From Chara braunii (Eukaryota > Streptophyta > Charophyceae > Charales > Characeae), in assembly GCA_003427395.1 (NCBI GenBank), contig BFEA01000298.1, positions 723,536 to 759,933 on the forward strand: 36,398 bases of DNA, read 5' to 3'. Shown in pieces: positions 9,540 through 18,606 of this stretch (position 1 is its first letter; each line of letters opens with the position of its first letter). A program made the translations under genes and the position numbers. Below the pieces are notes generated by a model. That model had not been told where the DNA came from, did no database searches, and was given only the letters and a program-made list of their open reading frames with translations.

Positions 9540-10091
9540 GCGAGCTACGTACCGGAAACCGAGAGGCAAGGAATAGGGTTTAACCGAGTCGAACCTATGG
9601 TTTTCGACCCGGTCGAAGTATTTCCGCAAGGGAGAGAGTTAAGAGCGGACCACAGCTCAGCAAGAAATCCGCCACGAACCTACCTCTTATTAACCTCGAC
9701 ATTCGCACAAGTCTTTGAGGTTAGTTTAAGTCGAGCTCGGCGACTCGGGCGGTACGATCTCCATGCCATTTACAGGTTCGAGGACGACGAGCTATGATCG
9801 CAATTTGACATTGACATCCGATAGATTTACCTTAGGCTTGTTCTGCACTACCACACTCGTGCGGGGCCATTTGAAAACATTGAGTTTTTCAAACAGATCC
9901 GGGCTAATCGCTTCGAGCAGGTGGGCAGTCACGTGTGCGCGAGAACAGTGTACCAAAATGAAGTTCGGAATCTTCGGCGACTCATCGATGCTTCATGTGG
10001 ATCGTTTTTTGTGGACAGATGGCCGACAATCAATGGGATCTTACCCAGGCGAGATATTTGTTGGTGCGTGACACTGTGGACGAGGAGTTGA
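9540..10091 (+). pseudogene. Unrecognised reading frame A upstream of the LINE
   Basis: One frame is open from 9411 to a TGA at 9795, has a TAG at 9822, then stays open to a TGA at 10089. Residues after the stops remain coding-like (local peptides FENIEFFKQIRANRFEQV and NEVRNLRRLIDASCGSFF). The first bases lie in the fold-back arm, so the real start is downstream. Its end overlaps frame B by 73 bases in a different frame. No domain is recognised; it could be a 5' ORF of the LINE, part of another element, or a broken gene. Confidence 0.35.
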
Positions 10092-10543
10092 TCCGGCGAG
10101 CGGAGCGACTTCTATTAGTTCGTGACGACACACCGATTCTTTGGATTGGGTTTATTGGCTTGCTTAGAAATGGGCAAGGATTTTTTTCGAACTCGCGCGC
10201 GGACGTTCTTGCCAATGTGGTGTGGCTTCCGAATGAATTTCATGGATATACTTTGGTTTCCCACAGCGCGAGTAACCTCCAATGCCTTTCTCAAGTCATT
10301 GTGAGCGTTAAGATTACCTCATCCGGGGATCACTATGGCATCATCCGGATTAGGGACACTACGACGGGAAACCTTTTTCGGATGCGTCAGCCTTTTCGCG
10401 CCATAGTATGGAGGCTGGCCTCTCGGATGGCCTCCCTCTATGGCTTGCAAATGGTTCGAGTTGTGCAAGGGACTCGCGTCACTACTTTGATATTTAGTGA
10501 CGAGGAACCTGCACGACTCGACCAGATCGAGGTTGAGGCCTGA
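10019..10543 (+). CDS. Unrecognised 174-codon ORF B upstream of the LINE gag
   Basis: Intact from ATG 10019 (another in-frame ATG is at 9995) to a stop at 10541-10543. The sequence is rich in alternating hydrophobic and charged residues (peptides DTVDEELIRRAERLLLVRD, VWRLASRMASLYGLQMVRVV). I see no signal peptide, membrane segment or known catalytic motif. It lies about 260 bases before the LINE ORF1 start and in the same direction. Its integrity stands out against the stop-ridden ORF1 and ORF2. It may be an additional LINE ORF, the 3' half of frame A after a frameshift, or chance. Confidence 0.4.
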   Translation: MADNQWDLTQARYLLVRDTVDEELIRRAERLLLVRDDTPILWIGFIGLLRNGQGFFSNSRADVLANVVWLPNEFHGYTLVSHSASNLQCLSQVIVSVKITSSGDHYGIIRIRDTTTGNLFRMRQPFRAIVWRLASRMASLYGLQMVRVVQGTRVTTLIFSDEEPARLDQIEVEA

Positions 10544-10800
10544 GAGGGCCGACAGCTGTACCACGGCTAAATCTCACTTTAAGTTCGATGGAAGATTCGT
10601 GACTCAGGCTCCGACAGAATAGTGCATCCTAGCGCGCAGTAAATAGGGATTTAACCTTTTCTTCGCTCGTTTCCTCCTTTCGCAAATTTGGTTGATGCCT
10701 CCTTGTCTTTCTGGGTGGTAACTCCATTGTGCCGACTATTGTGATTTGGTGCTCTCTTTTTTCCCTTTGCTATCGGTCTTGCTGTTCTGATAGTAGCAAC

Positions 10801-12999
10801 ATGGAAGTGGAAAATGTCGTCGCTACCAACGATCGGGGACCTCATTCCCCTTCTTCAGACCCAAGTCTGGATCGAGAAGATGAACAACATGCTTGAGAAC
10901 TTATCTGTCTCTGTTATGAAGAGGGTATTCTCCCAACTGATATTGACCCGTGCGAAATGGAGATCGAGGGTAGATAAGTTCGCTTCAGAGTAAACTCCTC
11001 GATCGACCGAACCAAGATCAACTAGCTAAAAGAACGAGTAGTCGGGAAGGTGCTCGTTTCCTCCTGAAGAAACTCAAGGATGACATTATGAGGGCCTATG
11101 CGGATAGTAAACTTCAGGAGGGGAGCTTTGACTAGAGTTTTTTAGTCGAGGAAGAGTCAAGGTTGAAAGCCCCAATGTCGTTTGATACTTCGCAGAGAGT
11201 AGGGCAATTGCCTCTTGGATGGTTACTAAAGGGCATGACTCGATTACCTTGGGACCTACGAAATATAGGCTTGAATTCAAGCCATGGCTGACTAAGGCTC
11301 AATTGAGGGACCAAAGGAGGGAAGAGGAATAGGCGTCCTTTTGGGTCGTGGTTGTTCAAGTCCCCCTTGACTCCGTTTACTTAGAAGCACAAATTTGCAA
11401 GGCCATCGGCCCTGTCATTAGAACCCATCCTGTTGAGTCAAACCATCAGAAGTCATCTCTAATTAATGTCAAATTTGACTTAGACCCAGTAGCCAAAGCC
11501 AACATGAAGGACAAGATTACCGTGATTACAGCAGAAGGGGATGAACTCTCAATTAACCTCGCCTGCTCAAAGACTCTAAGATGTCGCAGTTGCAGAGCGT
11601 TCTTCCATGAAGAAGCGTAGTGCAGGTGCGCAGCTCGCCAATGACAATACCCAAACATTTAGCAAGCGTCAGGCCTTGCTCCAAGCAACTCTCAAGCGGT
11701 GGCCTCTGTATCATTATACCAAGGCCCAATCGGCCTGAGAGCTTCGTAGATCTTCCAAGATGCCAGCACAGGAGACCCGACTCTGGGCCAACAAGGTTTC
11801 CAACCTTACCAGCGCACACAACTCCATCCGGCCTTCTCTTCGTTTCCCTCGCCCCCCACGGTGGCGCTCTCCCTCAACAAGCAGCTTTTCAAATGCAAGG
11901 CATGCCGCCATGGCTTGCTCAGGCCTAGACGCCATGGCTTCAACATCAACTTCATGTTCTTGGCGGTTGGGCCATCCAGATATTTTGGTATGCCAGCAGG
12001 CTTCCTTGGCTCCCCCAATCCTCCTCCTCGGAGAGTACCATCTCGGGAAGTGATCACAGGTGCCTCTGGCACCCCTCTTCAGGATGCTCACGAAGGTGCT
12101 CACGCAACACCCGAAGATGGAGCGACAAGTGCAGCACATGCTGCCAACGGTGGCATCAGTCCCGACCGCGCTCCTCTGCTTTGGGAAAACAGCGAAGGCT
12201 AAGCTATGATTCATCTACAGGTCTGGGCACAAATGGTGAGAAATCTGACTCGTCTTTTCCACTGTCGGAGGACTTACAAAACCAGTTCGTGGATGTTGGA
12301 ACTCCTGGCTGCAAGACTACAAGCAAAAGGACTTTTGTCGCCTTGGCACGAGGACGGATTAAAAATGTGGACATGAGCGTTTTACCTTTTTTTTGCACCA
12401 TCGTTCGCAACAATACATGGGTGGTAGCATGGACAGCCCTTGATGGTCACCTTACAATGGTAAGCCTCTCTTGCCCAGGACAACCTATGCCCTCAGCTAT
12501 GGTGTCACTCATCCGACCGGCAATCAACGATCGTTTTTTGTTTCACTTGATTCTGGAACTATCAATGCCTCCTCTTATCAAAGATAGTCCAGACGAAAAT
12601 AAGAAGAAGGTCATCTTCCATTTTCCCATCATGGATGTGAGATTCGCTCCTGGCCAACTTGAAACGCTAGAGTCAAAAGGTCTTTGCCTCATCCCCCTCT
12701 CCTAGCTCACCGACGGTAAGAAAAGTGAGTTGTCACAAATTCGAGTCCCTCCCTTAGCATCGGCCGAATGTTTGAGTGAAGTGGACGGGCACTTGCTGGC
12801 TAATAGGAAACTGAACTCGATGTTCGTTCGATCTTACCTCTTGAAAACGTGGTTGTCAAATCCCCAATCGAGGTCCTTTCAACAAGCTAATAGCTCTCAG
12901 TCTTCTCCCCAGATCCAAAGCACCGGGGTAACTGGTAGACATGGGCAGGCAAAGGCTTGCCACATGGATTGTAAGGGGATTAGGAAACACGTTAGGTAA
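10801..12999 (+). pseudogene. LINE ORF1 (gag-like, DUF4283-like region and CCHC knuckle), broken
   Basis: An ATG at 10801 opens an acidic N-terminus stopped at about codon 30. From about 11140 a second frame gives a region resembling the plant L1 gag DUF4283 domain (peptides LEFKPW, VPLDSVYLEAQICKAIGPVI, KFDLDPVAK) with stops at 11183 and 11330. A CX2CX4HX4C zinc knuckle follows (Cys 11582 and 11591, His 11606, Cys 11621), with a TAG at 11618 inside the last spacing. A Pro/Gln/Ser-rich tail runs to 12202. The frame then shifts and stays open from 12181 to 12999 apart from a TAG at 12703. Such proteins bind element RNA. It overlaps ORF2 by 59 bases in another frame. Confidence 0.72.
12181..12705 (+). 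CDS. Open C-terminal segment of LINE ORF1
   Basis: A 174-codon open frame overlaps the end of the Pro/Ser-rich tail by 22 bases in another frame and, after one TAG, continues in the same frame to 12999. The position between zinc knuckle and endonuclease suggests it is the ORF1 C-terminus after a frameshift. No domain is recognised inside it. It could instead be a separate small ORF. Confidence 0.4.
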   Translation: MGKQRRLSYDSSTGLGTNGEKSDSSFPLSEDLQNQFVDVGTPGCKTTSKRTFVALARGRIKNVDMSVLPFFCTIVRNNTWVVAWTALDGHLTMVSLSCPGQPMPSAMVSLIRPAINDRFLFHLILELSMPPLIKDSPDENKKKVIFHFPIMDVRFAPGQLETLESKGLCLIPLS

Positions 13000-13249
13000 C
13001 CACAAGATAGATAGGTTAAAATCCTGGTTATTCGAGAACAATATCCAGATTGCATACATACAAGAGACCAAATTACGTGGGGACAAGATTGCGGCCTTGG
13101 GTACGCGGAGGGATGACCCGCAACTTTGGTCCCCAACCGCGGGCACTAAGGGGGGAGTTGCGTTACTGATTCACCACAATACAGAAATGGAGATAATAGA
13201 TTTTTATTTAGATCTTTGGGGCCGTTGGGGATGGCTATTCTCCTGTTGA
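12941..13249 (+). pseudogene. ORF2 fragment: AP-endonuclease N-terminal part
   Basis: ATG 12941 starts a typical L1 endonuclease: a TW.VRGLGN block, KIDRLKSWL, then IQETKL, whose Glu is the metal-binding residue. The Asn usual in the TWNVRGL motif is Ile here, which should impair catalysis. GGVALLIHH matches the following conserved strand. The start lies 59 bases inside the end of ORF1. Confidence 0.85.
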
Positions 13250-13905
13250 AGATGAGCTCAATCTCTTTTCTTTACTCATCTACTGAATGTCATTCCAGAA
13301 GGCAAGTGTCTAGTAGTTACAAGCGATTGGAACATCTTAGTGGACCTGCCAGACCGTCAAACGATAAAATCACATTGTCTACTTTAATGGAAGACCTCAA
13401 GCTTATCGATCCCTTCAGACTAACTCACCCCGACGAGAACGGTTTCACATGGTTCTCCCACAGCCATGACTCACACGGTACAATTGAACGAAGATTGGAC
13501 TATTTCCTCATTTCGTCCACCCTGTGGGATTCGGTTGACCACATCACCGAAAGATCTTATCCTATGTCCGACCATAAACTTATGCATCTATGCTTGTCCA
13601 CGTCCGAAATCAAAAGGGGAAAGGGCCTCGTCCATTTCAACACTCAAAATCTGAACAGACCGCGACTTGTAGATTGGATGAAGAAATTATGGAAAGAGTG
13701 GGATAGTGCTCGTCCTTCGTTTGCAACCACGTCTGAATGGTGGAATGCTGGTTCAAAAATATTTTCGAATTTGCTGGATGTATTCTCACGAATTCTCGCT
13801 CACGATCACAACAAGGATGAAGCCCTGCTCAAAAAGTGGATTGAGTATGCTGAAGCTCGCATGCTTGAGCATCCTATTTCTAACTTGGTTTGGGGAAAGG
13901 AATGA
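13216..13905 (+). pseudogene. ORF2 fragment: endonuclease C-terminal part and linker
   Basis: It continues the endonuclease in another frame: DPFRLTHPDENGFTW, then ERRLDYFLIS with the conserved Asp, and YPMSDHK with the catalytic Asp-His pair. The rest (from about residue 135) is the variable linker before the reverse transcriptase. A TGA ends it after 13902. Confidence 0.85.
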
Positions 13906-14017
13906 GCTAAGTTAATGTCCAAATGGGATAACTTGCAATGTAAAAATTTTGAGATCTGGGTTGAACGACTATGAATAAAAGGCATAGCGGTTCACGATTG
14001 TATGCCGAAGGAGTCGT

Positions 14018-15109
14018 TTGGATGTTCCTCAGGCAAAGGATCTGCTCCTACTCTGTGAATACGCGTCTTATTATTACCGTGACATCTTGCCATTTTGTCA
14101 ACAAGGGGCACAAATCACTTTTGATCTGCACCTCGACTCATCCCACAAGGATAATACTCAGATTTGTTTATCCCAATCAGGTAGATTGGACCTCAATCGC
14201 CCGATCACTAACCTGGAAGCCCATGAAGCCCTAAAGTCTATGTCCAAAGGAAAAGCCCTAGGGGACGATGGTCTCCCGGTGGAACTCTTCCTTGTATTAT
14301 GGGAAGTGGTCGGCGACCGGCTTGTTGAAATCTATAACGAAGTCCTCTCAGGTGGTAAGCTGGCTGCAAATATGTGCAATGCCATTATATCAATGTTATT
14401 TAAGAAAGCGGAACGGACAGAGATTCGTAACGGGCATCCAATTTCAGTCCTTAATGTGTCCTATAAAATCTTGGCCAAGGTCCTAGCAAGGCGGCTAGGT
14501 CAATACTTACTTGATTTGGTTCATTCGAACCAAGCTGCCTTCATTCAGGGGCGCTCGATCCTCGATAATATAATAACTGTGATTGAGAGTCTTGAAATTG
14601 TTCAAAACGATCAACTAGATATTGTTGTATTATTATTGGATTTGGAGAAGGCTTACGACCGTGTTAATTGGTCATATGTCCTGCATGTCTTTTGGACAGA
14701 ATTTTTGCAAATGGGTCATAGCACTATATACCATGTCTACCGCCCGGTGATGATTAATGGCTGCGTCTCGAAGGAATTCTCGCTCACCCACTCTTTATGT
14801 CAGGGCTGCCCTCTAGCCCTCCTCGTGTTTGCCATTCAGACGGAGAATGTCTTGAATAACATCCGCACCCACCCTCAAATTAGAGCCATGTCAGCTGGCC
14901 CTAAGCCGCTTAAGGTGAAGGCCCTAGCAGATGATCTCTCCATCGTCTCGCAAAACTCACCTCAATCTTTTGGGGCTCTGAAACAATGCCTAGACGAGTA
15001 CGCCTCACTCTCAGAGGCTGCCATTAACTGGCACAAGTCAATGTTTTTCTTACCATCCAGCTTCTCCCTTGTGGTTCAATGGGGAGTGAAACGAATAGAT
15101 GAGGACTGA
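14018..15109 (+). CDS. ORF2 fragment: reverse transcriptase core, 363 codons open
   Basis: The longest clear coding segment in the window. Family motifs in order: SKGKALGDDGLPVELF, ISVLNVSYKILAKVLARRL, QAAFIQGRSILDNI, motif A LLDLEKAYDRVNW (catalytic Asp at 14639), motif B LCQGCPLALLVFAI, and motif C LADD (Asp pair at 14930-14935). All three catalytic aspartates are kept; the residue before ADD is Leu rather than the common Tyr or Phe. The first Met lies within the linker and is not a natural start. It belongs to the broken ORF2 and would not be translated alone in the element. Confidence 0.93.
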   Translation: MDVPQAKDLLLLCEYASYYYRDILPFCQQGAQITFDLHLDSSHKDNTQICLSQSGRLDLNRPITNLEAHEALKSMSKGKALGDDGLPVELFLVLWEVVGDRLVEIYNEVLSGGKLAANMCNAIISMLFKKAERTEIRNGHPISVLNVSYKILAKVLARRLGQYLLDLVHSNQAAFIQGRSILDNIITVIESLEIVQNDQLDIVVLLLDLEKAYDRVNWSYVLHVFWTEFLQMGHSTIYHVYRPVMINGCVSKEFSLTHSLCQGCPLALLVFAIQTENVLNNIRTHPQIRAMSAGPKPLKVKALADDLSIVSQNSPQSFGALKQCLDEYASLSEAAINWHKSMFFLPSSFSLVVQWGVKRIDED

Positions 15110-15114
15110 TCGGA

Positions 15115-15533
15115 GTGCTTTTCAGGTGTACTGATGCTCTAAGTTGTTGCTCAACTGCTCAAGACGACATCCTCCTGCAAAAATCTCTTCAACGAATCAC
15201 CACGTGGGGCAAGGCCCCTCACCTGTCTCTTTTTGGCAGGGCCATGGTGATCAACGGAGCGATATTTTCTCTCTTATGGTTTGTGGGGAAAGTGAGGGGA
15301 TTTGGCCCGCTACTGTACTTTGTGGTTCGATGCAGATCCGCCCATTCATTTGGAAACCATATGCGGACGAGGGAGATTCCTTTACCTTCAAGGTTGCATG
15401 GGAGATGATCTGTACTCCCAGATCAGAAGGTAGCCTGGACTTGCTTGACCCTCAGAGACAAAACACAGGAATGCTAACCTCGTGGATAATTAAAGCCAGC
15501 CTGGCCCAAACCCACATCATTGGGTCCTCTTAG
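15115..15533 (+). pseudogene. ORF2 fragment: RT thumb/connection in two frames
   Basis: In one frame (15115-15408): LQRITTWGKAPHLSLFGRAM and VINGAIFSLLWF, the usual L1 connection motif. In a second frame (to 15533): EGSLDLLDPQRQNTGMLTSW, matching the GGLGL.DP..QN.ALL.KW motif after the RT. A frameshift therefore lies between about 15290 and 15400. Confidence 0.75.
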
Positions 15534-15706
15534 CAGAACAAATCCTTTCACAGGAATGGAATCTCTCCAGACCAGAAGACGTCTGGACATGCCTACTTCT
15601 TCACTCGTTCCAGAATAGAAGGATCAGATCAGAGCCTGGAGGAAAGTGAACCCAACTGTGTGGAAAGAGCCTGTCACCGAATCAGAAGTACTACTGCAAC
15701 CTTTAT

Positions 15707-16996
15707 TTGAGAACCCGAAGATCACCTCGTCAAATGGTTTGTGGTTCAGCGCTGACACTTCTCCAGGCAGTTTCAGACGTTCATGGATCGAGAAAGGTGT
15801 GCTCAGAATCAGAGATATTTGGGATGACAGGTGACTGGAAACAGGATTCGTCCCTTAGGACACCACTAGGGCAGGTGAGACAGCTGAAGGAGAAAAAACA
15901 GTCGCTTATTGCTGCTATCCCAGGGGAATGGAAGGATCTGCTCTATTCAACCTCTTTAGATCCCCCAGGCACATGGTATGCTTCAGAGCTTGCAACCCCC
16001 TCAATCTGGCGCCTCACTGAATATCAGCCCGATGGTAAACGCATACTTCAGGCCTACTCAGTTCTCCCTTCTCAAACGCTGCTCAAGGACGAAGATAATC
16101 CTCCGTCTCATCTGGGCCTTCCTCTCTCCCAACTCTGAGTCCTCTCCTCTGAGGGGGAATCAGAGCCAGTGTACAATATGATTGGTCAAGGGAAATCCAT
16201 CCTTCAGCTGAAACTGGATCACTACCTGTGGGAATGGATTGTGTCTGGTCGAAACGGCAACCATCCTAATCTTATGGAATACTCTTTGAAATTGGGATAT
16301 TCATTATTGAAGCCGTTAAAATGTCCCTTGGTCGCAGCTAGATCTCGCTGGTTGCAACTGTTAGAGTTGGACCCGGCTCGAATTGATTCTACATTATGCT
16401 CCTGCTGGGATCAGCTGAAACTCATCCCGCGTCAGAGACAGGCCTCCACCCTGTGGCTGGTATCCATGGTCGCAACCCCTAGAGCTGTTTGGTTAGCACA
16501 AACGGGTATGCTGGTGGACTTCAAGTGCTGTAGATGCAACTGGGCGTTCAAATCTACGATTCATCTTTGGTGGGGTTGTCCCACCTCTGACAGAATCTGG
16601 AAGTGGTGGATAACCCACTGGACTCGCATCTCAGGTCCGGCCTTCCCATGGAATAAGGAATGGACGCTGCTGGGAGGTATCCCACAGGACTGTAACAAAC
16701 ACTCTGGCTGGAGCTACGTGGCTCAGGTAATACGCGCTATTATCTTCTCAATCATCTGGCAGTCTCCGAACGATCAGTTGTTCAATGATAAAGAATGGTT
16801 GAATAAGCAGATTAAATGTACCATCTCTCTCTCGCTGCACCGCTCCATCCAAGCTGACTGTAGACACAAAGTATCCAGGGCAAGATCCCCACACCAAGGC
16901 ATCAGGTGGTTTAGGACCACCTCGTGCCTGGGCAACTCATTCGCAGTAATTGATACAGAGAACCGGCTGCAGTTAGATTCGTGGGTCCTGAAATGA
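15707..16996 (+). pseudogene. ORF2 fragment: C-terminal region with zf-RVT
   Basis: Two open pieces in the same frame (15707-16138 and 16169-16996) are separated by a TGA. The second carries the zf-RVT module: SRWLQLLELD, RQRQASTLWLVS, then CCRCNWAFKSTIHLWWGC, with Cys codons at 16526, 16529 and 16535, His at 16562 and a Cys near 16577, followed by DRIWKWW. This domain typifies plant L1 ORF2 C-termini. The stop at 16994-16996 is the likely natural end. Confidence 0.8.
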
Positions 16997-17166
16997 GAAG
17001 GAATTTAACCAACCTGGACTGCTCGGTTGCTGGTTCGCTTGCTGGAGACAGGCAGGGAGTCTTTAGTGGAAGAAGCGTCAATTTCACCAAGGAATCTTTT
17101 GAAGATCTCACCACCACATGTAGGTGGATGGTCATGTAGTTAGGCCATAGTTTTCTTTAGTATAGT

Positions 17167-17306
17167 TAAAGCTGGTGGGTGCAGCTCCCGCATGTTCCCT
17201 CGTTGGAGGCTTGAGCACGGATGTGGCTGCTACGGAGTTCCCCGTAATACTATAATGACAATAAAAAAGGCCTGAAATGCCGTCCTGTCCAGATTTGACA
17301 GGTAAT
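17167..17306 (+). mobile_element. SINE body copy A (5' truncated, empty site)
   Basis: Nearly identical to 18722-18952: it starts GCTGGTGGGTGCAGCTCCCG, runs through CCCGTAATACTATA (to 17254) and straight on to ATGACAATAAAAAAGGCCTG. It lacks the 97 bases that copy B has at this junction. It abuts the LINE 3' region on the left and the assembly gap on the right, so both ends are incomplete. Confidence 0.85.
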
Positions 17307-17481
17307 NNNNNNNNNNNNNNNNNNNNNNNNNNNNNNNNNNNNNNNNNNNNNNNNNNNNNNNNNNNNNNNNNNNNNNNNNNNNNNNNNNNNNNNNNNNNNN
17401 NNNNNNNNNNNNNNNNNNNNNNNNNNNNNNNNNNNNNNNNNNNNNNNNNNNNNNNNNNNNNNNNNNNNNNNNNNNNNNNNN
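17307..17481. other. Assembly gap, 175 N
   Basis: A run of N flanked by the truncated SINE copy A and by a 37-base T tract. The gap falls in nested repeats, so the order of sequence across it is uncertain. Confidence 1.

Positions 17482-17518
<37 letters not shown>
17482..17518 (-). repeat. Poly(T) tract, possible poly(A) tail on minus strand
   Basis: 37 T bases beginning directly at the gap. Read on the minus strand this would be a poly(A) tail ending the retroposed sequence that covers about 17519-17780. Its full length is unknown because of the gap. Confidence 0.7.
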
Positions 17519-17519
<1 letters not shown>

Positions 17520-17790
17520 GTGTTGTTATTCCTTCTAGTGGATAGGTTAGTTTCTAGTTTAGAAGTATCTTGTGTCATTTGGTTTACTATTTTGGCTTGT
17601 GTGGCTTTTCAGGCCGTGTGGCTTTTTTCTGTTCCCGGGGTTGGGTAACCATCAGGGCAGCGGTCTTGCATTGGCCCTTTCTGCTGCAGGACTTATCCCA
17701 ATGCCTGAACCTAAGCTGGGTAATGGTCCCAGTATTTGTTTTCGGGATTGTTTGTGGAGGGATTCCCGGCCTCCCCTTTTCTTTTTTTTC
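17519..17790 (-). other. Probable retroposed sequence of unknown origin
   Basis: DNA between the T tract and a second T/C-rich tract (17776-17805). No coding motif was recognised. The A-tail orientation suggests a minus-strand retroposon fragment. Confidence 0.35.
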
Positions 17791-17834
17791 TTTTTTTTTC
17801 TCCTCACACTACCTACCTCACTACTAATTGTAGG

Positions 17835-18165
17835 CATATGGGGAACCAGGTAGCAGCCAGAAACGTGTTCACGAGAGAACATGTGGGGGCTGCTCCCGAA
17901 CTGCAGGTGGGTGATCCCGGCTAGGGGACAGCCGGTAGCATCAGGGACCATGCCAACAGGACCAATCCCTGTGCCTCCCCTCAGGTCCCCTCCCCTATGA
18001 ATATCAGCGGACTCTGCTCAATGCCGATCGGGGGATCCAGTGGTCTATCTCTAGGTGGCGGGCGCCAAGCATGCCCAGGAAGGTACATGAGCCCAATGGG
18101 GATTGAACCCACGACCTCCTGAATGCCACTTGCGAGCCTTACCAACTGAGTTAGGCCGCTGGATG
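17835..18165 (-). mobile_element. tRNA-headed SINE (minus strand)
   Basis: On the minus strand the head begins near 18165 with GCGGCCTAACTCAGTTGGTA (box A around 18141-18154) and continues to GTGGGTTCAATCCCC (box B around 18098-18109), the internal RNA polymerase III promoter of a tRNA. The body that follows matches copies A and B in the reverse sense (blocks with CAGCCGGTAGCATCAGG, GGGGGCTGCTCCC and GAACATG on the plus strand). It starts just after an A-rich tail (18175-18200) of another element, so it appears inserted there. Its 3' tail is T/C-rich on the plus strand. Confidence 0.82.
18098..18154 (-). promoter_or_regulatory. Internal pol III promoter (A and B boxes) of SINE
   Basis: Minus-strand box A TAACTCAGTTGG and box B GGTTCAATCCC lie about 35 bases apart, the usual tRNA spacing. 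B box differs from GGTTCGANTCC by one base. Confidence 0.75.
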
Positions 18166-18174
18166 GCCTCCCCC

Positions 18175-18583
18175 TTTTCTTTTTTTTTTCTTTTTTTAAA
18201 TGTATTATATTTGAAATTGAGAAAGTACAAGGCCGGGAACCTCACAATTCGACCCGGAGTTATCCCGGCAGCATCAGCCGGTTTAGCTTATAGGAAACAG
18301 AATTCACCAAACAGTTCAATATTGGTCGCTGTTAACAACACAAGGAAGCCTTCTCTGTATCCATACACTTGTTCAACTCTGACTCTCTCCGTTCTACCCT
18401 ACCCAACCCTACTGCCCTGCCTTAGCCTAACCTAAGGCTATACACAGACCTACTAACCGGTCTGGCACCCGGCCCAATGCGGCCAGGAGGAACCTTGTTC
18501 CTTTTCCAAGGCCTGGCACTCTCCTCCCCATCCCCCCTACGCAGTCTACTGTGACTCATATAATAAATGTGCTTTTTCGGTTG
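18175..18583 (-). other. Retroelement-like segment, unassigned
   Basis: Minus-strand DNA ending in an A-rich tail (18200 to 18175). On the plus strand its other end shows AATAAA at about 18563 followed by 23 A at 18584. The two tails point in opposite directions, so at least two insertions meet here. No coding motif was found. Confidence 0.35.
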
Positions 18584-18606
18584 AAAAAAAAAAAAAAAAA
18601 AAAAAA
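18584..18606 (+). repeat. Poly(A) tract
   Basis: 23 A bases preceded at about 20 bases by AATAAA, the layout of a polyadenylated retrocopy 3' end on the plus strand. Confidence 0.75.

Larger units (their letters stand above)
12941..16996 (+). pseudogene. LINE ORF2 (endonuclease-reverse transcriptase), frameshifted
   Basis: About 1,350 codons long if the frame breaks are ignored, normal for a plant L1 ORF2. Domains in order: AP-endonuclease (12941-13600), linker, reverse transcriptase (about 14180-15060), RT thumb/connection (15115-15533), zf-RVT (about 16330-16640). The frame changes near 13240, between 13905 and 14018, near 15110, near 15400 and again before 15707; TGA or TAG codons separate the fragments. 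The product would nick target DNA and copy element RNA. Separate entries describe the pieces. Confidence 0.85.
10560..17166 (+). mobile_element. L1-type non-LTR retrotransposon (LINE), decayed
   Basis: In order it carries a gag-like ORF1 with zinc knuckle, an overlapping ORF2 with AP-endonuclease, reverse transcriptase and a C-terminal Cys/His zf-RVT domain, then about 170 bases of 3' region. This is the domain order of plant L1 elements, which insert by target-primed reverse transcription. At least four frame changes and several stops make it non-autonomous. The 5' boundary is not resolved (it may extend to about 9.5 kb). The 3' boundary is placed where a SINE-body copy starts at about 17167; no poly(A) of its own is visible. 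Confidence 0.85.

Noticed and set aside
10019-12705. Possible homology between the two 525-bp ORFs at 10019 and 12181
   Set aside because: Equal length is a coincidence; by eye the proteins share no aligned blocks.
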